Shown: piece after piece, positions 1 through 11,076 of the stretch | Position numbering within the stretch: position 1 is the stretch's first letter | Layout of the letters: each line of letters starts with the position of its first letter | NCBI GenBank assembly: GCA_036244855.1 | Contig: BQKZ01001629.1 | Location: forward strand, 22,437-86,436 | Direction of reading: 5' to 3' | DNA from: Temnopleurus reevesii | Lineage: Eukaryota; Echinodermata; Echinoidea; Temnopleuroida; Temnopleuridae | Length of the DNA stretch: 64,000 nucleotides | Made by a program: the position numbers and the translations under genes | The notes under the pieces: model-generated | Database searches by the model: none | What the model saw: the letters and a program-made list of their open reading frames with translations, nothing else | What the model was told of the DNA's origin: nothing

Positions 1-865
1 TGAGCAGAAGGGATAAAAGGGAAAAAGATCTTCGCAATAACTTCATGATCAAAAAAGGAAATAGCTTCCCTGCTTATTCACTGGACAGGTGCAACACCTG
101 ATGGACATTTCTCCACAGAAAAATAGGGAAATATTTTTGGTGTGTGTGTGAAAATATATAGTCATTGTAAATGCGGTAATGGAAGCTGTTTATTTTGTCC
201 ATATCCTCTGTCCCCTCCTAACAGTGTGTAAAAGACTCATAATCTGCTCATTGTAAATTTGTCCATGACAGAGGCAGCGTACTTTTTTTGTTCCCGGCTC
301 AGTAAGAATGATGTATGTAACAATATTGTTTAGCGAAACTCATTACCTGTTGCTATGTCGGGCACAAACTAAGCCACGGGCTTGTTTTACAGTTGACCTG
401 AGCATCCTTCGTGTATTTAGAACGCAGGAAATTTCATCTATTTGTAAAACCACCTATTACCGATGCACAAGAAATGTTCCCCTGCTCTGTTACAGGTGAG
501 TCTACTGAGGTCGTAATGAAGAAACTATTGCTTTCACTGGTCATGCTGGTGTTTGCCTTCGAATCTCTCAGGTAAATCTTCATACTACGGAGAACAACCT
601 TTGAAGCGCAAAATTAGTACAACATCCGCCGATTCATGGAGGGTTTTTTTTGTTTTTACCAGTAATTGCAGTCTGAATGGGGTATGAAATGTGGTATGTG
701 CAAACACCTGCCTCGTAATTCACATTCCATATTTGCTAACCGTTTTAGATTCACTCTTCATTATATTTTCGCGATCATTTAGACTCGACTACAAAGAAAA
801 CCGAAACGTTATGGAATCGAAACTGAGGAAAGGGAATTCCTATAATTTGGCACCTATGCCAATCG
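1..865 (-). other. 3' UTR / downstream flank of the SLC17-like gene
   Basis: No coding exon is supported here. The stretch lies downstream of the stop codon of the minus-strand transporter gene. A minus-strand AATAAA (plus-strand 189-194) is the best polyadenylation signal and would give a 3' UTR of roughly 650-680 bases. The small ORFs in both directions look random. Confidence 0.4.
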
Positions 866-1030
866 CTATGCTCCATTATGTCCAGCATACTCCTTCTTTG
901 TCTGCTCGTCTTCGTCGATCACGGCCCACGGTTGCAGCTCGGAAGATAGGAAGAGGAGAGCGAAAACTTCTGCAAACATCGCGATGCCGAACGCGATCCA
1001 GTACATCTTACGCCATCCAAGAAGATCGGC
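866..1030 (-). CDS. slc17a5-like: SLC17-like exon 10 (C-terminus)
   Basis: Starts after a TTTTTTTCAG acceptor in phase 0 and ends at TAG (868-866). It encodes the last transmembrane helix (YWIAFGIAMFAEVFALLFL), the family signature SSELQPWA and an acidic cytoplasmic tail ending GHNGA. Confidence 0.85.
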   Translation of the reverse strand, partial: ADLLGWRKMYWIAFGIAMFAEVFALLFLSSELQPWAVIDEDEQTKKEYAGHNGA

Positions 1031-4000
1031 CTGAAAAAAAAAATACAGATAGGTAGTGTAAAAATGTATGTTTTTATTCAATTTTTCATTTGTAACATTT
1101 ACTTTTGTTACGACAAACTTGGTAAATATCTCCAATTTTCGTTAAAGCCCCGGTCACATAGGACTCCGGAAGCAACACGATTCATCCCGACTCGTTGTTC
1201 TGAGGCAGTTAACTGTGAATTAACAAAGAATCGGGGTGAATCGTGTTGCTTCCGGGGTCCTATGTGACCAGGGCTTTAGGAAGAGCGACCTTAATTATGT
1301 GAAGCTCCTATAAAGAAATGAATGCTTCTAGTATAAATTTTAAACACGAAATGATCTATATCCGTAAATTTAAGTCGATCGCCAATTCAATGCTCCTTTG
1401 TGATGCTATTCAAATCGGAACCCGTGCGTGATTGTTGTGTCCGCACAATTCAATACATGGCGTACGGATGTCCCATGACCCACTATTATAGAATTTATAT
1501 CGTATTGTTAAACAAAACGAAGAAAAATGAAATAAAATAAAGTCATCACCTGATTTTCAGTTACAACACCGGCGAGAACAGGCGACAGAAACCCAGCAGT
1601 GTTTGCAAAAGTGTTAGCAATGGCCGTTACCATTCCGGCGTAGGGAGTTGCAAACTCCATCTGCGTGAGGGACGCTCCTGAATAGACAAATCCCGTAAAA
1701 GCTAGACCAAGGGATAGCATTACAATGGTGGCAGCGGCATTGCATCCGGTGTAACCAGATGCTACCATGCACAGACCCGATAAGAGAAGACCTAAATGGA
1801 AGAACATTGTTTTACCCTTTAAATTGTTGTCATTTTTGCTTTTTGCATTTGGCATTTTTATATATTGATATCATTATAATTATTATCATTATTATCATTA
1901 GGGCTCAATTAATTTGCTTTAAGTGCCTTTAGCATCTAATTAGGATGGAAAGGGCGCTATAAAAGATCTATATAGTATTATTATTATATTATTATCATTA
2001 TTATTATTAGGGCTCAATTAATTTGCTTTAAGTGCCTTTAGCATCTAATTAGGATGGAAAGGGCGCTATAAAAGATCCATATAGTATTATTATTATATTA
2101 TTATCATTATTATTATTAAATTATAATTATCATCATCATCATCATCATCATCATCATTATTAATATTTTTTAATCATTATTATTAATATTATTATTATCA
2201 TTACCATTCTAATACCGATAATAAAATAATAACATTTATACCTAGCGTGGTCATAAGCTTTCTGATTGACGTTCTGGATATTTTGGTTTGAGATATTAGA
2301 CCATCGGCGATGTACCCACCAAGCATTAGGAGTATAAACAGAAAAGCGTATGGGATGGCCGATAAAGTTCCAGCCTATATTTTGAATGAAAAACATCGGT
2401 AATATATAAATGTTTAATAGTTTTTATTAAATGAAAGGATCTTACAAAGAATGTATAGAAAATTAATTTTGATTAAAAAAAGTGGAGGGGCTACGGTATG
2501 TGTTAGTATATGTACAATTTGTACACTCTGGCGTATTTTTGCACAGAATACTGAAGAAAATGGGGACCGTAGCCCCTTCCGTTGCAAAAACTCCTGTGTA
2601 AAATTCGGCTGGTGTTGTCACAAAATGATACCAAGGGTGATAAGATAACCCCTGTAGGAGTATAGCTCCCCCCCCCCCCCCCCGTTCCTCCGTCTCTTCA
2701 TTGGATAAGTTTTTATGTTTCTGGTTCCGCGGAATGTCTTGAAAAGTGGGGGAGGGGAGGGGGTTGTGTATCACATTTGTTACACAATTTCATTTGTTTG
2801 AATGTAGTCCATTTATTTAAAGTCACCAGAACTTCCCTAAAACTTCCCCAAAATATTGAATTACTTGCAATAAATCAAAATCTGATTTTAAAGGCAGTTA
2901 AAAGACATCTACAAAGTAACTTATAAACACGATATAAACTATTATCGAAAAGTTAACTAGAACGCAGACAATAGATCCGTACACCATGTATTCAACTGTG
3001 CCGACACAACAATGACAAGCCGGTACCGATTTCAATAGCATTACAAAAGGGCATTGCAATTGCGTTCGACTTAACTTTTCGAAAATACTTTATATCGTGT
3101 TTATAAATAACTCCCTCAACAGAAAACCCATAAAACCTTGATAACATAGATACTTGTGCTCATTAAACATTGCGTTGTTCATCGAAAATCCCTGTCTTAG
3201 CAGACTATACTTTAATAAAGTCGCTTTTAATGCGTCTGACGTCTTCCCCTGACATTATCTGGTAACCAATGGTTACCGTTTTAACAGAAAGATCACCAGG
3301 AAGTTGGCGAGACAACCTTCACCTTCATCCACCTCCGATAACTTTTGTTGGTAAGTTGTCTAAATTATTTATTAAAGCTCAAACATCACAGGATGAAGAG
3401 AATGTACATCTACACAGTGTCATGCATAAATCTAAAGCCCTGGTTACATGTAGGGCTCCGGAAGCAACATGATTCAACGCGACTCTTTGTTCTGAGGCAG
3501 TTAACTGCCTCAGAACAATGAGTCGGGGTGAATCGTGTTGCTTCCGGGCCTCTATGTGACCGGGACTTAACATTAGAATGTCGTTCTAAGTATGGTAGGT
3601 GATACCTCACTGTATTGTTTTTATTCAAATAAAAAAGGTTCAGAAGGGGTCAAGAAAACAATGTTTAGATGTCCAATGAGTGATGTTTTATTAGAAAAAT
3701 ATCGGTCGGGAACAAAATTGTACGATTATTATTATTGTCATCATTATAATCATTATTCATTGTTGACCCAAAAGACATGTAGTTCTAAAAGCATTAAAAG
3801 CAAAATGATATTGCTATAGGACCGAACACTGGCTTTGTCAGAGGTCTCTCAGCACCTTACAAAGTAACATGATTACACTTGCTCTAGCACTGTACATCTG
3901 TAAGCAACGCGCTGCGTTTCGAGGAATGCATTCCTGACAGGTAATAACATTCACCTCACCTGGGTCGTGTGCACTCTCTTAATTCCAAAGATTTATTTTT

Positions 4001-7000
4001 AAGTCCAAAAGATTTATTCTTTAAATCCACTGCCGGCTTGAGATAGTTTTAAAACAAAACTCTTCTTTGACTTAAAAATTTAAAACTGTTAAAGTTTTAT
4101 GAATCAAATCCATTATGACTTTAAAAAACAAGTCTTTTAGATTTATTATCAAAACTTTTTTGGATTTATGTATGTTAGAAACAACTCTCTGTGGACTTAA
4201 AATTGTAAGACAATGAAAGACTTATTTTCAAAAAGTCTTAGGGACTTAATATTAAGTCTTAAGAGACTTAAATATTTTAAGTCTCAACAAAGACTTAAAG
4301 TCTAACTCTTCGGAATTAAGAGAGCAGGACTATGTACAGTTGATGTATTTATTTCCGAAAGGAATTTGCGTCATGGATGGAATTCAAACCAAGGCGCTTT
4401 AGAAAGGACAACAAAGAGCGTCCCGTGAGAGGTCATTAGCGCATGAATTTTAATGAATATCAATTGTACTTTGGTAATAAATTTATTAGTCCATAAAAAA
4501 TTATTGAATACATATTTTTAGACTCACTGTAGTAACGTCAAATCGAAGAGCCTCGCTGAGAAAAATTGGTAAATTGGTCGTCATGGAATGTAAAACCCAG
4601 AGGATCGCAAAATCAGCAAAGGCGACTGCATACATCGGAGGGGATGTCAAGATCCGTAACCATGGATACGACGTTGGAGGCTAAAATATTAACGGAGAAC
4701 CAGGAGAGTTACATAATTGGAAATGTGACATTCTTGTCTAAATGAGTAGTACATGATGACGATGAATGTTTACGAAGCTGTGACGCATACATGACGTCAT
4801 TTCATCTCAGTCGGTAGAATACATGTACGTGGTGGTGTCCGAGGCTGGTGTTGTGAAAAAAGGGAAAAGGAGAATATAGAAAGCCGTTCAAATATTATCT
4901 TGATATTTTTTTAGAGTAAATTAAAGTCATTTGAAGAAAAAGCCAAAGCGTTCATGATGACGTTGGCCAATTTTTTTTTTGGACTCTCACATTCAAGGTG
5001 TGGTTGCCAATCAATTTTGGTTTTCAGACAAAATGGTAGGTCTACACTGTCATTGGTATAGTCATGTGCAATCAAACCCTCCAAAAATAATGTGAAAATA
5101 AAGTGAAATCCAAAAAGATCCAAAGTCCAAAATATACAAGAAAGACTATCATCTTTCTTGTATCATCATTTTATGTCATAAATAAGTTTTCTTATGATGT
5201 ATATAATTTGTTTTGTTTTTTGTACACTGTGTACATTTCAAAATGTGTATGTCTCACGTTTTCTTTTTATGACGGATATATAAACAAGCAAAATATATTA
5301 CAGGAGAGATGAAAAATTATATTATTATGACTGCAATAATTCGCTCGTTAAAAGCAAATATTCTTCAATCATAAAAGAAATGTTCTTCACATAGATGATG
5401 ATGAGTCCAGTTGAATGTTTCCTTTCTAAACTATGCTATAGATATAGAATGATGAGCAGATGGTAGATGATTTTTAAATGTCGATGCTGAAATTCGGAGC
5501 TGATATCCTCTTTCTTCATAATGAATGCCTGAATGGGAATTTCGAGAGTCGTAAAGACAACTTTGTGTCCATAACCTTATTCGTTATTATACAACACTTG
5601 TGCACTGAAATTTTCCTTCGTCATTTGAATTTGCCGTGACTTCTTTTCTTAAGAGAAAATTAAATTACATAGGATCGCCATTTGTACCGATAAATCAAGT
5701 AAAACAGAAACACTCTGGTCTAATAAAGAAAAGCTTATTCCAGGTGCCAAAAGTTGCGGGGTTCCCGAAAGTTAATCAGTGATTATGAAGGCTGCATAGC
5801 GAAAATTGTCATATTCTGTCAACCGATATATTGTTATTCCAGTGATTTTGTCATCAAAGACGAATGTCCCTCTGAAATAATTTAAATATCTAAAATTGTT
5901 TCAGATCATTTTGCTTGGACTTTTATTTTCAAGTGAAAAGAAAAATGTCAGTGCTTGAGATCAATGAAGAACAATGATTCAATGATGGAGAACAGAATTA
6001 ATGATCCAATGATGTTTGTAATGATTTTCAAACATTTTATGGATAGATGCTGAAATACCTTCTTCCAGAGTTGAAGCTCTCTGATGAGATATTCTTTCTC
6101 TTCAGAATTAATGGTTGGATGGGAATTGGGCGAGTCATAAACGAATATTGTCCAGAACAAGCACCATATGATACCTATTACACCTTGGATAGTAATATTG
6201 TGATGATAAAACAGATATTAATTAGTAAGGACAGCTGACCACATCTCGAGGGGCAAATCACAGAGCCTGGGGACAAAATATCGGAGTGTGAAGTAATTTG
6301 AAATATTTGAAAAATAAGATCATTATCATTCAACACTTTTCAATCCATAAGAACGGTAAACTGCAAATTTAACACCAGCCGGAATCAATATAGGTCCACA
6401 CCAGAAAACTGTTAGAATAACACCTGTTTGGATTCAAATCATTATATCTTAACACCGACTGGTGTTTTTCAGAGCAACACTAGTAGGTGATTAAATATAT
6501 TAAACTGATTCCAAACGGGTGTTATTCTAACACTTTTCTTGTGTGGACCTATATTGATTCTGGCTGGTGTTAAATTTAACACCAGGGTTTTACAGTGTAC
6601 TAAGAATCTAATTTCATTAGCAAGCAATCGATATATCGGTACATAAGTACATGTGTACAGAATTATCCTGTATCTTGGTTGATTTTCGATGTCCAGATAA
6701 CTTTCAGAGTTTTGAAAAGTTATTCCAATCTATTTGTATTTGTACTGGTATTGCTAAAAATAATAGCAAATTCATCTTCAAATCAATGGTTTTAAAAACG
6801 TTCATTCCGTTTTCCCTCAATTAATGATATCATTGAAAATCATGAAACATCACATTCACTATTGCACCCCCTCCACGACCGCTGACGAGCAAGCAAAAAA
6901 TCATCCCAGCAAATTTTCGCCTCTTTTCAGTTTCAATTTTGTGTCCCTATCGTCTCCCCGTGGATCAAGTTTGCGTTCATCTTGAACTTCAATTTCGTGC

Positions 7001-7087
7001 CCCTTCCGTTTACCCCTTAGGGTGGGCGCTTGGGCCTTAATGACCCCCCCCCCCCCCCCCCCCCCCCCCCACTTAGGTGTGTGCATG

Positions 7088-7119
<32 letters not shown>

Positions 7120-10100
7120 GATGCAATTTATATAGCGCACGTATCCACTCTGCTGAGTGCTCAAGGCGCTTCAGTCCTATTTCTTACCAATCAGATAGAA
7201 AGAGGATGGCCATCCAAATGACGTTTCAGCCAGGTATCCCGAGACGGGTTGAATGATGATATGCCCAATCGGCAAGCCTGAATCATGGTGGTATTAGAAA
7301 GAACGAAAAGTAATAATGGTCTTCCTGGTTCCTTGAAAACTATTTCCAAAGTATATAGCGTTTTGAACGTATACATTCTCGATTAATGCAATAGAAGTGT
7401 ATGGAATTTGATTTTTTTTTTTTTTTAGTTCATAACACAATGTTTCACAATTTGAAAGTCATTTGACAATACAAAACAATTATACAATACAATAAAAAAA
7501 AAGGAACATACCATACAAAATGCAATAAATGACATTTGGACACAAATTAAAGATGGAATCATTTGATATTTGATATTCTTTAGAAAGTGCAAAACTGTCT
7601 GATGATACCAGTGCATCACAATATTATCACAATTTCTACGAGATCGTGCAATGCATTTCCATCCCGTCAATCTAAAATGTCTTTATTATTACTAAAGTAC
7701 GTGTATTTAACTATAAAACTCCAAAAATATGGACGCAGTTATTATGCCCATAATCGGGAAGTGTTTTTGCTTGTTTCATCATTTTCGTTTTGTTTGTTTT
7801 AATGATGTCACAGCCAAACACGTCGGTTTCATTGTTCATAGATTTTATTTTCACACGCCATAAAATTGTGAATTCACGCCCAGCAGCCGCCTGAAAAGTT
7901 ACAAAGCTGGCGCTCGTTCAACATTGTGAACACGGAGTTAGAGTACTAATATGTTGTTTTTTTTTACAAAATGTAATTGCTGGTGAGCTTCAGTTATTAA
8001 AAATAGCAAATAGAGAATTTATTCAATAATGAATGATAACTGTTTTGATAAAGTCAACTCTAAATTCTATTAAATCGAAAATGAAATTCCTTTTTTTTTT
8101 GCCAATTTAGATCGTGGACATATAAACTGCTGAACATTGCCAGTTCGACGTTGATCTTCTATTGAGTCCTTTCTTGTTGAACCCTTAACAGGGTAACATC
8201 AACCCCCATCTTTTAACGTCTTTTAGTATAACATAGCCTTATATGTAATCCTCATGTTAACATCCATTTATCAATACTAGAAAGTATATTATTTTCTAGA
8301 CATAAAAAGCTGTTTTACTCTCCTGTCTTTCAAGAAACTTGTCAAAACTTACCTGTTCACTTCTTAAGTAAATCTTACTTACTTTCACTTCTCTCTTGAG
8401 CACTCCACAGAGTGGATTAGGCGCTATACAAATGGCATTATTATTACTATTATTATTATAATTGAAGGACTTCTTTCTTACTTACCACCGTATACGATTG
8501 CAAGGAGAATGCTTCTGTCTGCAGACGGTGCCCATCACGACATGAAAGAATACATGGCAGGATATGACCCGCTCTTGACGAAAGACACAAACATAGGATA
8601 ACAATATGATTATTCAATGTGTTGGACACTGTCACTTCTAGCAGAACGGACAAAGGAATTGAACAAAGAGAATAACTTCATCCAAACTTTCATGATATCC
8701 CTTCATTAACACAAAATGAAATATTCACTGGGTATTCATTGAAATTGAGCGTCACCTATTTGAAATTTCCCCGCAGCAGGCAGAAAAGGAGTTGGACAAA
8801 GGGGGTGGAAAAGTTCCTGTTTTATGCATCCAGCTATTGTGAGTACATGAATAGGAGTTGTTTAATTTGTCCACTGAGTTTGTCCCTTCTGCTCATAGTG
8901 TATTGTGAAGATCAAAGAGAAATTTAGTGACTTTTGTGCATCATGAATATAGTTGATTGAGAGGCAGTCTAATGTTGCAGTCACTTCAGGATGCATTACT
9001 CTCAAGCCATTAATACAAATACAACTGGACCTAATACACATTCCTGAGGGAAACCCAAATGCTTTACCATCATAATTCAAATGTTATCAAATTATCTTCT
9101 TACAACAATTATTTAGAATATAAATTTGTTCATTTAGGTTTTATGTCATTAATAAATGGAGCAAATAAGATCTAAATTGGTATCATCAGGATAATATACA
9201 TTTGCAACTGAACCTACCTCAGCTAATCCGCAAATAAATCTCACAACGAAGATGGCCCTTACGCTGTGGTAGGCAGCCAAGGGAGTCAGAAGTGCCCCGA
9301 CAGAGGAGATCAAGATACCCAACCCGTAGATCCAGCAGCAGGACTTGGGGTACTTGTCGGATAGTATACCAGCGGGGATCTGCAGGATGACGAAGCCGTA
9401 GTAGTAGGCTGCGAGAATCATCTCTTGGGTGTGTGCGTTCCAAGGAAACTCACCCCTCTGTTTAAAGAAAGAGCAGATGGAATTCAAGTCAATATGTCAC
9501 TATTTCTTTTTTTTTCAGTAATAAAACAAAAATAAAATCTGGCATCTTCTCTCGCGCTATTAAACTGACTGGGGAAACTATATATCATGCTTACAGTACA
9601 CAAGAACATATTCCAGTTACTTTAGAACAAGCCTGCCCTAGAATTAATGCATAACTTTAAAAGCGACTTTGATGAAACACGTCAGACTGACCCTGGTTAT
9701 GTTGCTATCCGTCTACTAGAGTTACAGGTCCTGAAGATTTAGCATTAATAAAATATAATTTGCCGGCTTTTTTTATGCATATCGCCCAGCATCAAGTAAT
9801 TATAGCCGCAAATGCGGATCCGTATAGTTGCGAGCTAACCCCCCCCCCCCCCCTTGACGTCCATTAAAAACCATTGTTCCCTAATGTCAGCATCATTGGG
9901 CAATTCATATTACGATCCCAAAATCTGCCTATGTATATAGCGTATCCATGTACAAACATGCTTATCTCATAAAACGGTTGGTCTCTGCTGGTGCCGAATT
10001 AACAAACGGATAATTTTCGATTATTTTGAACATTGATCAGGAAATAATAATGTATGCATTATTACCTGATCGGTGGTCGTTGTATTGCCATAGTAATCCC

Positions 10101-10355
10101 CGTGCTGCGGACATAGTTCCACCGATGTGTTCAGACTGTAATCTGTACTGTAACTGCTATTAGCCATAGCCGTAATGGCCACACTCATATTCACTCTCAA
10201 TCCGTAAGAACATGCAAATCCAAGGGCCGCCATTGTAGCTGCAAAGTATCGCGTAGACCATCTCAATCTTCTCTTTGAATCTGAAAAAAATGATTGTCAA
10301 AATCAATGCCCACGTGCACACTAAGTATAAAAAATTGTAGTATTTCTTGCCCTAT

Positions 10356-10417
<62 letters not shown>

Positions 10418-11076
10418 CCACTGTGATGGTATATGTAGAAATAATAATGACAATATAGTAAGTCTTATTTACCAAGAGTAGCCACTTGGGGCTGTTACAA
10501 TCATAAAAGAATGAAATACGATTTTATTGAAAATAAAGTGTATCGCTATAGTACATTGACATTTATTTTTGCATCTAATGTTACAGGCCCCAGAAAAAAA
10601 AAAAAAACGTTTTCAATATGCGCTGTAACAACTCACTATTATGTCAGTTACTGGGTTTTGTCATATACGTCATAATAATGATTGTTATTCTTTATTCTTA
10701 TTAATTCATTCAATTTTTTTATTTAGCGATTGTCAGTCAAACCTTTTCCAACTTTCGGGAGAATGCCATTGAACATTGTTTTATCTTCCCGTTACAGTTT
10801 TATTTCTAAATAAGAAAACAGGGTGTAACAACATTAATTTATATAGATTTAAGTGACAAAGAGTTGTGCATGAGCGAATGCAAATATTCAACTTCGAATC
10901 ATCATATCGGTTTTGACTTTCAATTATCTTCCCCGTTCAAAAGTTTTTAATTAAAAAACATTACCTTTCGTTGATTTCAAGAGCGGTTGTTTCTCACTAT
11001 CTTCATACACAGGAAATTTTGAAGACACCCTTTGGAGGTCAACCTCATTGCTGTATTTAGTATATTCTGGTTCCAT
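866..11076 (-). CDS. slc17a5-like: SLC17-family (sialin-like) anion transporter, whole gene, with one in-frame stop
   Basis: Ten exons on the minus strand: 11076-10965, 10280-10066, 9457-9218, 8573-8486, 7277-7188, 6174-6059, 4680-4528, 2374-2242, 1791-1550, 1030-866. All have AG/GT borders, all phases agree, and the total is 1554 bases (518 codons with stop), a normal length for SLC17. The family is 12-TM major facilitator proteins that move sialic acid, glutamate, phosphate or other organic anions across lysosomal, vesicular or plasma membranes. Visible hallmarks are the TM1 segment ending YGLRVNMSVAIT, a first loop with three N-glycosylation sequons (NSS, NTS, NTT), the MFS motif GILSDKYPKS after TM2, WAPSADRS after TM4, YDSPNSHP in the central loop, and the C-terminal ELQPWA. 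The N-terminus has an acidic dileucine motif, EKQPLL, like the lysosomal signal of sialin. Oddity: codon 202 is TGA (8537-8535), so the gene may be a pseudogene, a null allele or a sequence error. The substrate cannot be read from the sequence. Confidence 0.85.
1143..1278. mobile_element. Hairpin MITE, family H, copy 1
   Basis: Near-perfect palindrome of about 136 bases. The ends read TAAAGCCCCGGTCACATAGG and its reverse complement; the inner arm contains GGAAGCAACACGATTC. It lies in the last intron of the SLC17-like gene. Copies 2 and 3 are at 3433-3569 and 63452-63588. No coding capacity. Confidence 0.85.
1550..1791 (-). CDS. slc17a5-like: SLC17-like exon 9
   Basis: Acceptor CCATTTAG before 1791; donor CAG|GTGATG after 1550. 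Encodes residues about 383-463, the transmembrane pair around GLLLSGLCMVASGYTG and SLGLAFTGFVYSGASLTQ, then the conserved stretch APYAG/ANTFANTAGFLSP (here TPYAG). Frame joins exons 8 and 10 exactly. Confidence 0.88.
1901..2118 (+). repeat. Two tandem copies of a SINE 3' tail
   Basis: Two direct copies with a 109-base period (starting 1901 and 2010), each running GGGCTCAATTAATTTGC ... GGGCGCTATAAAAGATC ... (TTA)n. The GCGCTATAAA-(TTA)n ending matches the tails of the SINEs elsewhere in the window. They lie in an intron of the SLC17-like gene and are followed by (ATC)n around 2129-2156. Confidence 0.7.
2242..2374 (-). CDS. slc17a5-like: SLC17-like exon 8
   Basis: Acceptor ATATAG before 2374; donor CTAG|GTATAA after 2242. 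Encodes AGTLSAIPYAFLFILL, then GGYIADGLISQTK and ISRTSIRKLMTTLG, the typical SLC17 segment of a helix followed by the second MFS-type GGxxAD motif. Confidence 0.9.
2919..3111. mobile_element. MITE with about 45-bp inverted ends
   Basis: Terminal inverted repeat built on TTATAAACACGATATAAA and CGAAAAGTTAA, read forward at about 2925-2960 and reversed at about 3073-3105. About 190 bases, no ORF, in the intron between exons 7 and 8 of the SLC17-like gene. Confidence 0.7.
3433..3569. mobile_element. Hairpin MITE, family H, copy 2
   Basis: About 137 bases, palindromic, with the same ends and arms as the copy at 1143-1278. Its centre is a perfect palindrome around TGAGGCAGTTAACTGCCTCA. Flanked by TA. 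Confidence 0.85.
3970..4329. mobile_element. MITE rich in AAGTCTTAA motifs
   Basis: Inverted ends CTCTCTTAATTCC (about 3975) and GGAATTAAGAGAG (about 4315). The interior is AT-rich and repeats AAGACTTAA/TTAAGTCTT many times, so it could fold on itself. No ORF. Confidence 0.6.
4528..4680 (-). CDS. slc17a5-like: SLC17-like exon 7
   Basis: Acceptor ATTTTAG before 4680 and donor ACA|GTGAGT after 4528; 51 codons, phase 0 at both ends. Encodes PPTSYPWLRILTSPPMYAVA and then the transmembrane stretch ending LPIFLSEALRFDVTT, which matches the WxxILTS...FDV segment of the family. Confidence 0.9.
5483..5582 (-). pseudogene. Relic second copy of SLC17-like exon 6
   Basis: Read on the minus strand, this piece encodes LYDSRNSHSGIHYEERGY, clearly related to VYDSPNSHPTINSEEKEYL in functional exon 6 (6059-6174). 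The upstream half has lost about 13 bases relative to the real exon, putting the acceptor out of frame, and the matching donor is not preserved. It looks like a decayed tandem exon copy rather than a usable alternative exon. Confidence 0.6.
6059..6174 (-). CDS. slc17a5-like: SLC17-like exon 6
   Basis: Acceptor TAATAG before 6174, donor AAG|GTATTT after 6059. Encodes IIWCLFWTIFVYDSPNSHP followed by TINSEEKEYLIRELQLWKK: end of TM6 and the charged cytoplasmic loop that is diagnostic of SLC17 proteins. Confidence 0.9.
6353..6600. mobile_element. Palindromic MITE, AACACC family, copy 1
   Basis: About 248 bases, largely self-complementary, with repeated TTAACACCAG/CTGGTGTTAA motifs and outer ends related to GTACACTGCA. 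A longer copy is at 49814-50087. No coding capacity. Confidence 0.75.
7044..7070 (+). repeat. Poly(C) run of 27
   Basis: Uninterrupted C homopolymer in intron 5 of the SLC17-like gene, one of many in this window. Confidence 0.95.
7083..7172 (-). mobile_element. SINE 3' tail, minus orientation
   Basis: On the minus strand it reads GCGCCTTGAGCACTCAGCAG, then GTGCGCTATATAAATTGCATC and (TTA)n, the same tail as the SINE at 50088-50350. It starts about 15 bases after the splice donor of exon 5. Confidence 0.8.
7188..7277 (-). CDS. slc17a5-like: SLC17-like exon 5
   Basis: Acceptor GATTCAG before 7277, donor G|GTAAGA after 7188. Encodes GLPIGHIIIQPVSGYLAE followed by TSFGWPSSFYLIG, equivalent to the SLC17 segment with the P-x-SG-x-L motif and GWPxxFY. 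Phase joins exon 4 (Gly) and exon 6 (Gly). Confidence 0.88.
8390..8461 (+). mobile_element. SINE 3' tail, plus orientation
   Basis: Reads CTTGAGCACTCCACAGAGTG, then GGCGCTATACAAATGGC and (ATT)n. Same tail family as 7083-7172 but in opposite orientation, ending about 24 bases from the exon 4 donor of the SLC17-like gene. Confidence 0.75.
8486..8573 (-). CDS. slc17a5-like: SLC17-like exon 4, carries in-frame TGA
   Basis: Acceptor TTCGTCAAG before 8573, donor G|GTAAGT after 8486. In the only frame that fits both neighbours it reads SGSYPAMYSFMS-stop-WAPSADRSILLAIVYG. This is the conserved SLC17 stretch YPAxxxxxxxWAPxxERSxLL. The stop (8537-8535) sits at the residue before Trp; CGA (Arg) to TGA is a single CpG-type transition. 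Borders, length and phase are otherwise perfect. Confidence 0.85.
9218..9457 (-). CDS. slc17a5-like: SLC17-like exon 3
   Basis: Acceptor TTTAAACAG before 9457, donor GAG|GTAGGT after 9218; 80 codons, phase 0. Encodes EFPWNAHTQEMILAAYYYGF (TM2 start), the MFS motif GILSDKYPKS, and TM3-TM4 ending RFICGLAE. Confidence 0.92.
9838..9853 (+). repeat. Poly(C) run
   Basis: About 16 consecutive C in the intron between exons 2 and 3. Confidence 0.9.
10066..10280 (-). CDS. slc17a5-like: SLC17-like exon 2
   Basis: Acceptor TTTTTTTCAG before 10280, donor CAG|GTAATA after 10066. Encodes the basic juxtamembrane SKRRLRWSTRYF, TM1 (AATMAALGFACSYGLRVNMS), and the glycosylated loop with sequons NSS, NTS and NTT. 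Confidence 0.92.
10360..10414. repeat. (TA)n microsatellite
   Basis: About 27 TA dinucleotides just upstream (minus strand) of exon 2; its YIYI open frame is not a gene. Confidence 0.95.

Noticed and set aside
1143..1278. microRNA precursor
   Set aside because: The hairpin is too long and perfect, occurs in three similar copies, and has transposon-like TA flanks.
10263..10475. Membrane peptide with YIYIYI
   Set aside because: Translation of a (TA)n microsatellite.
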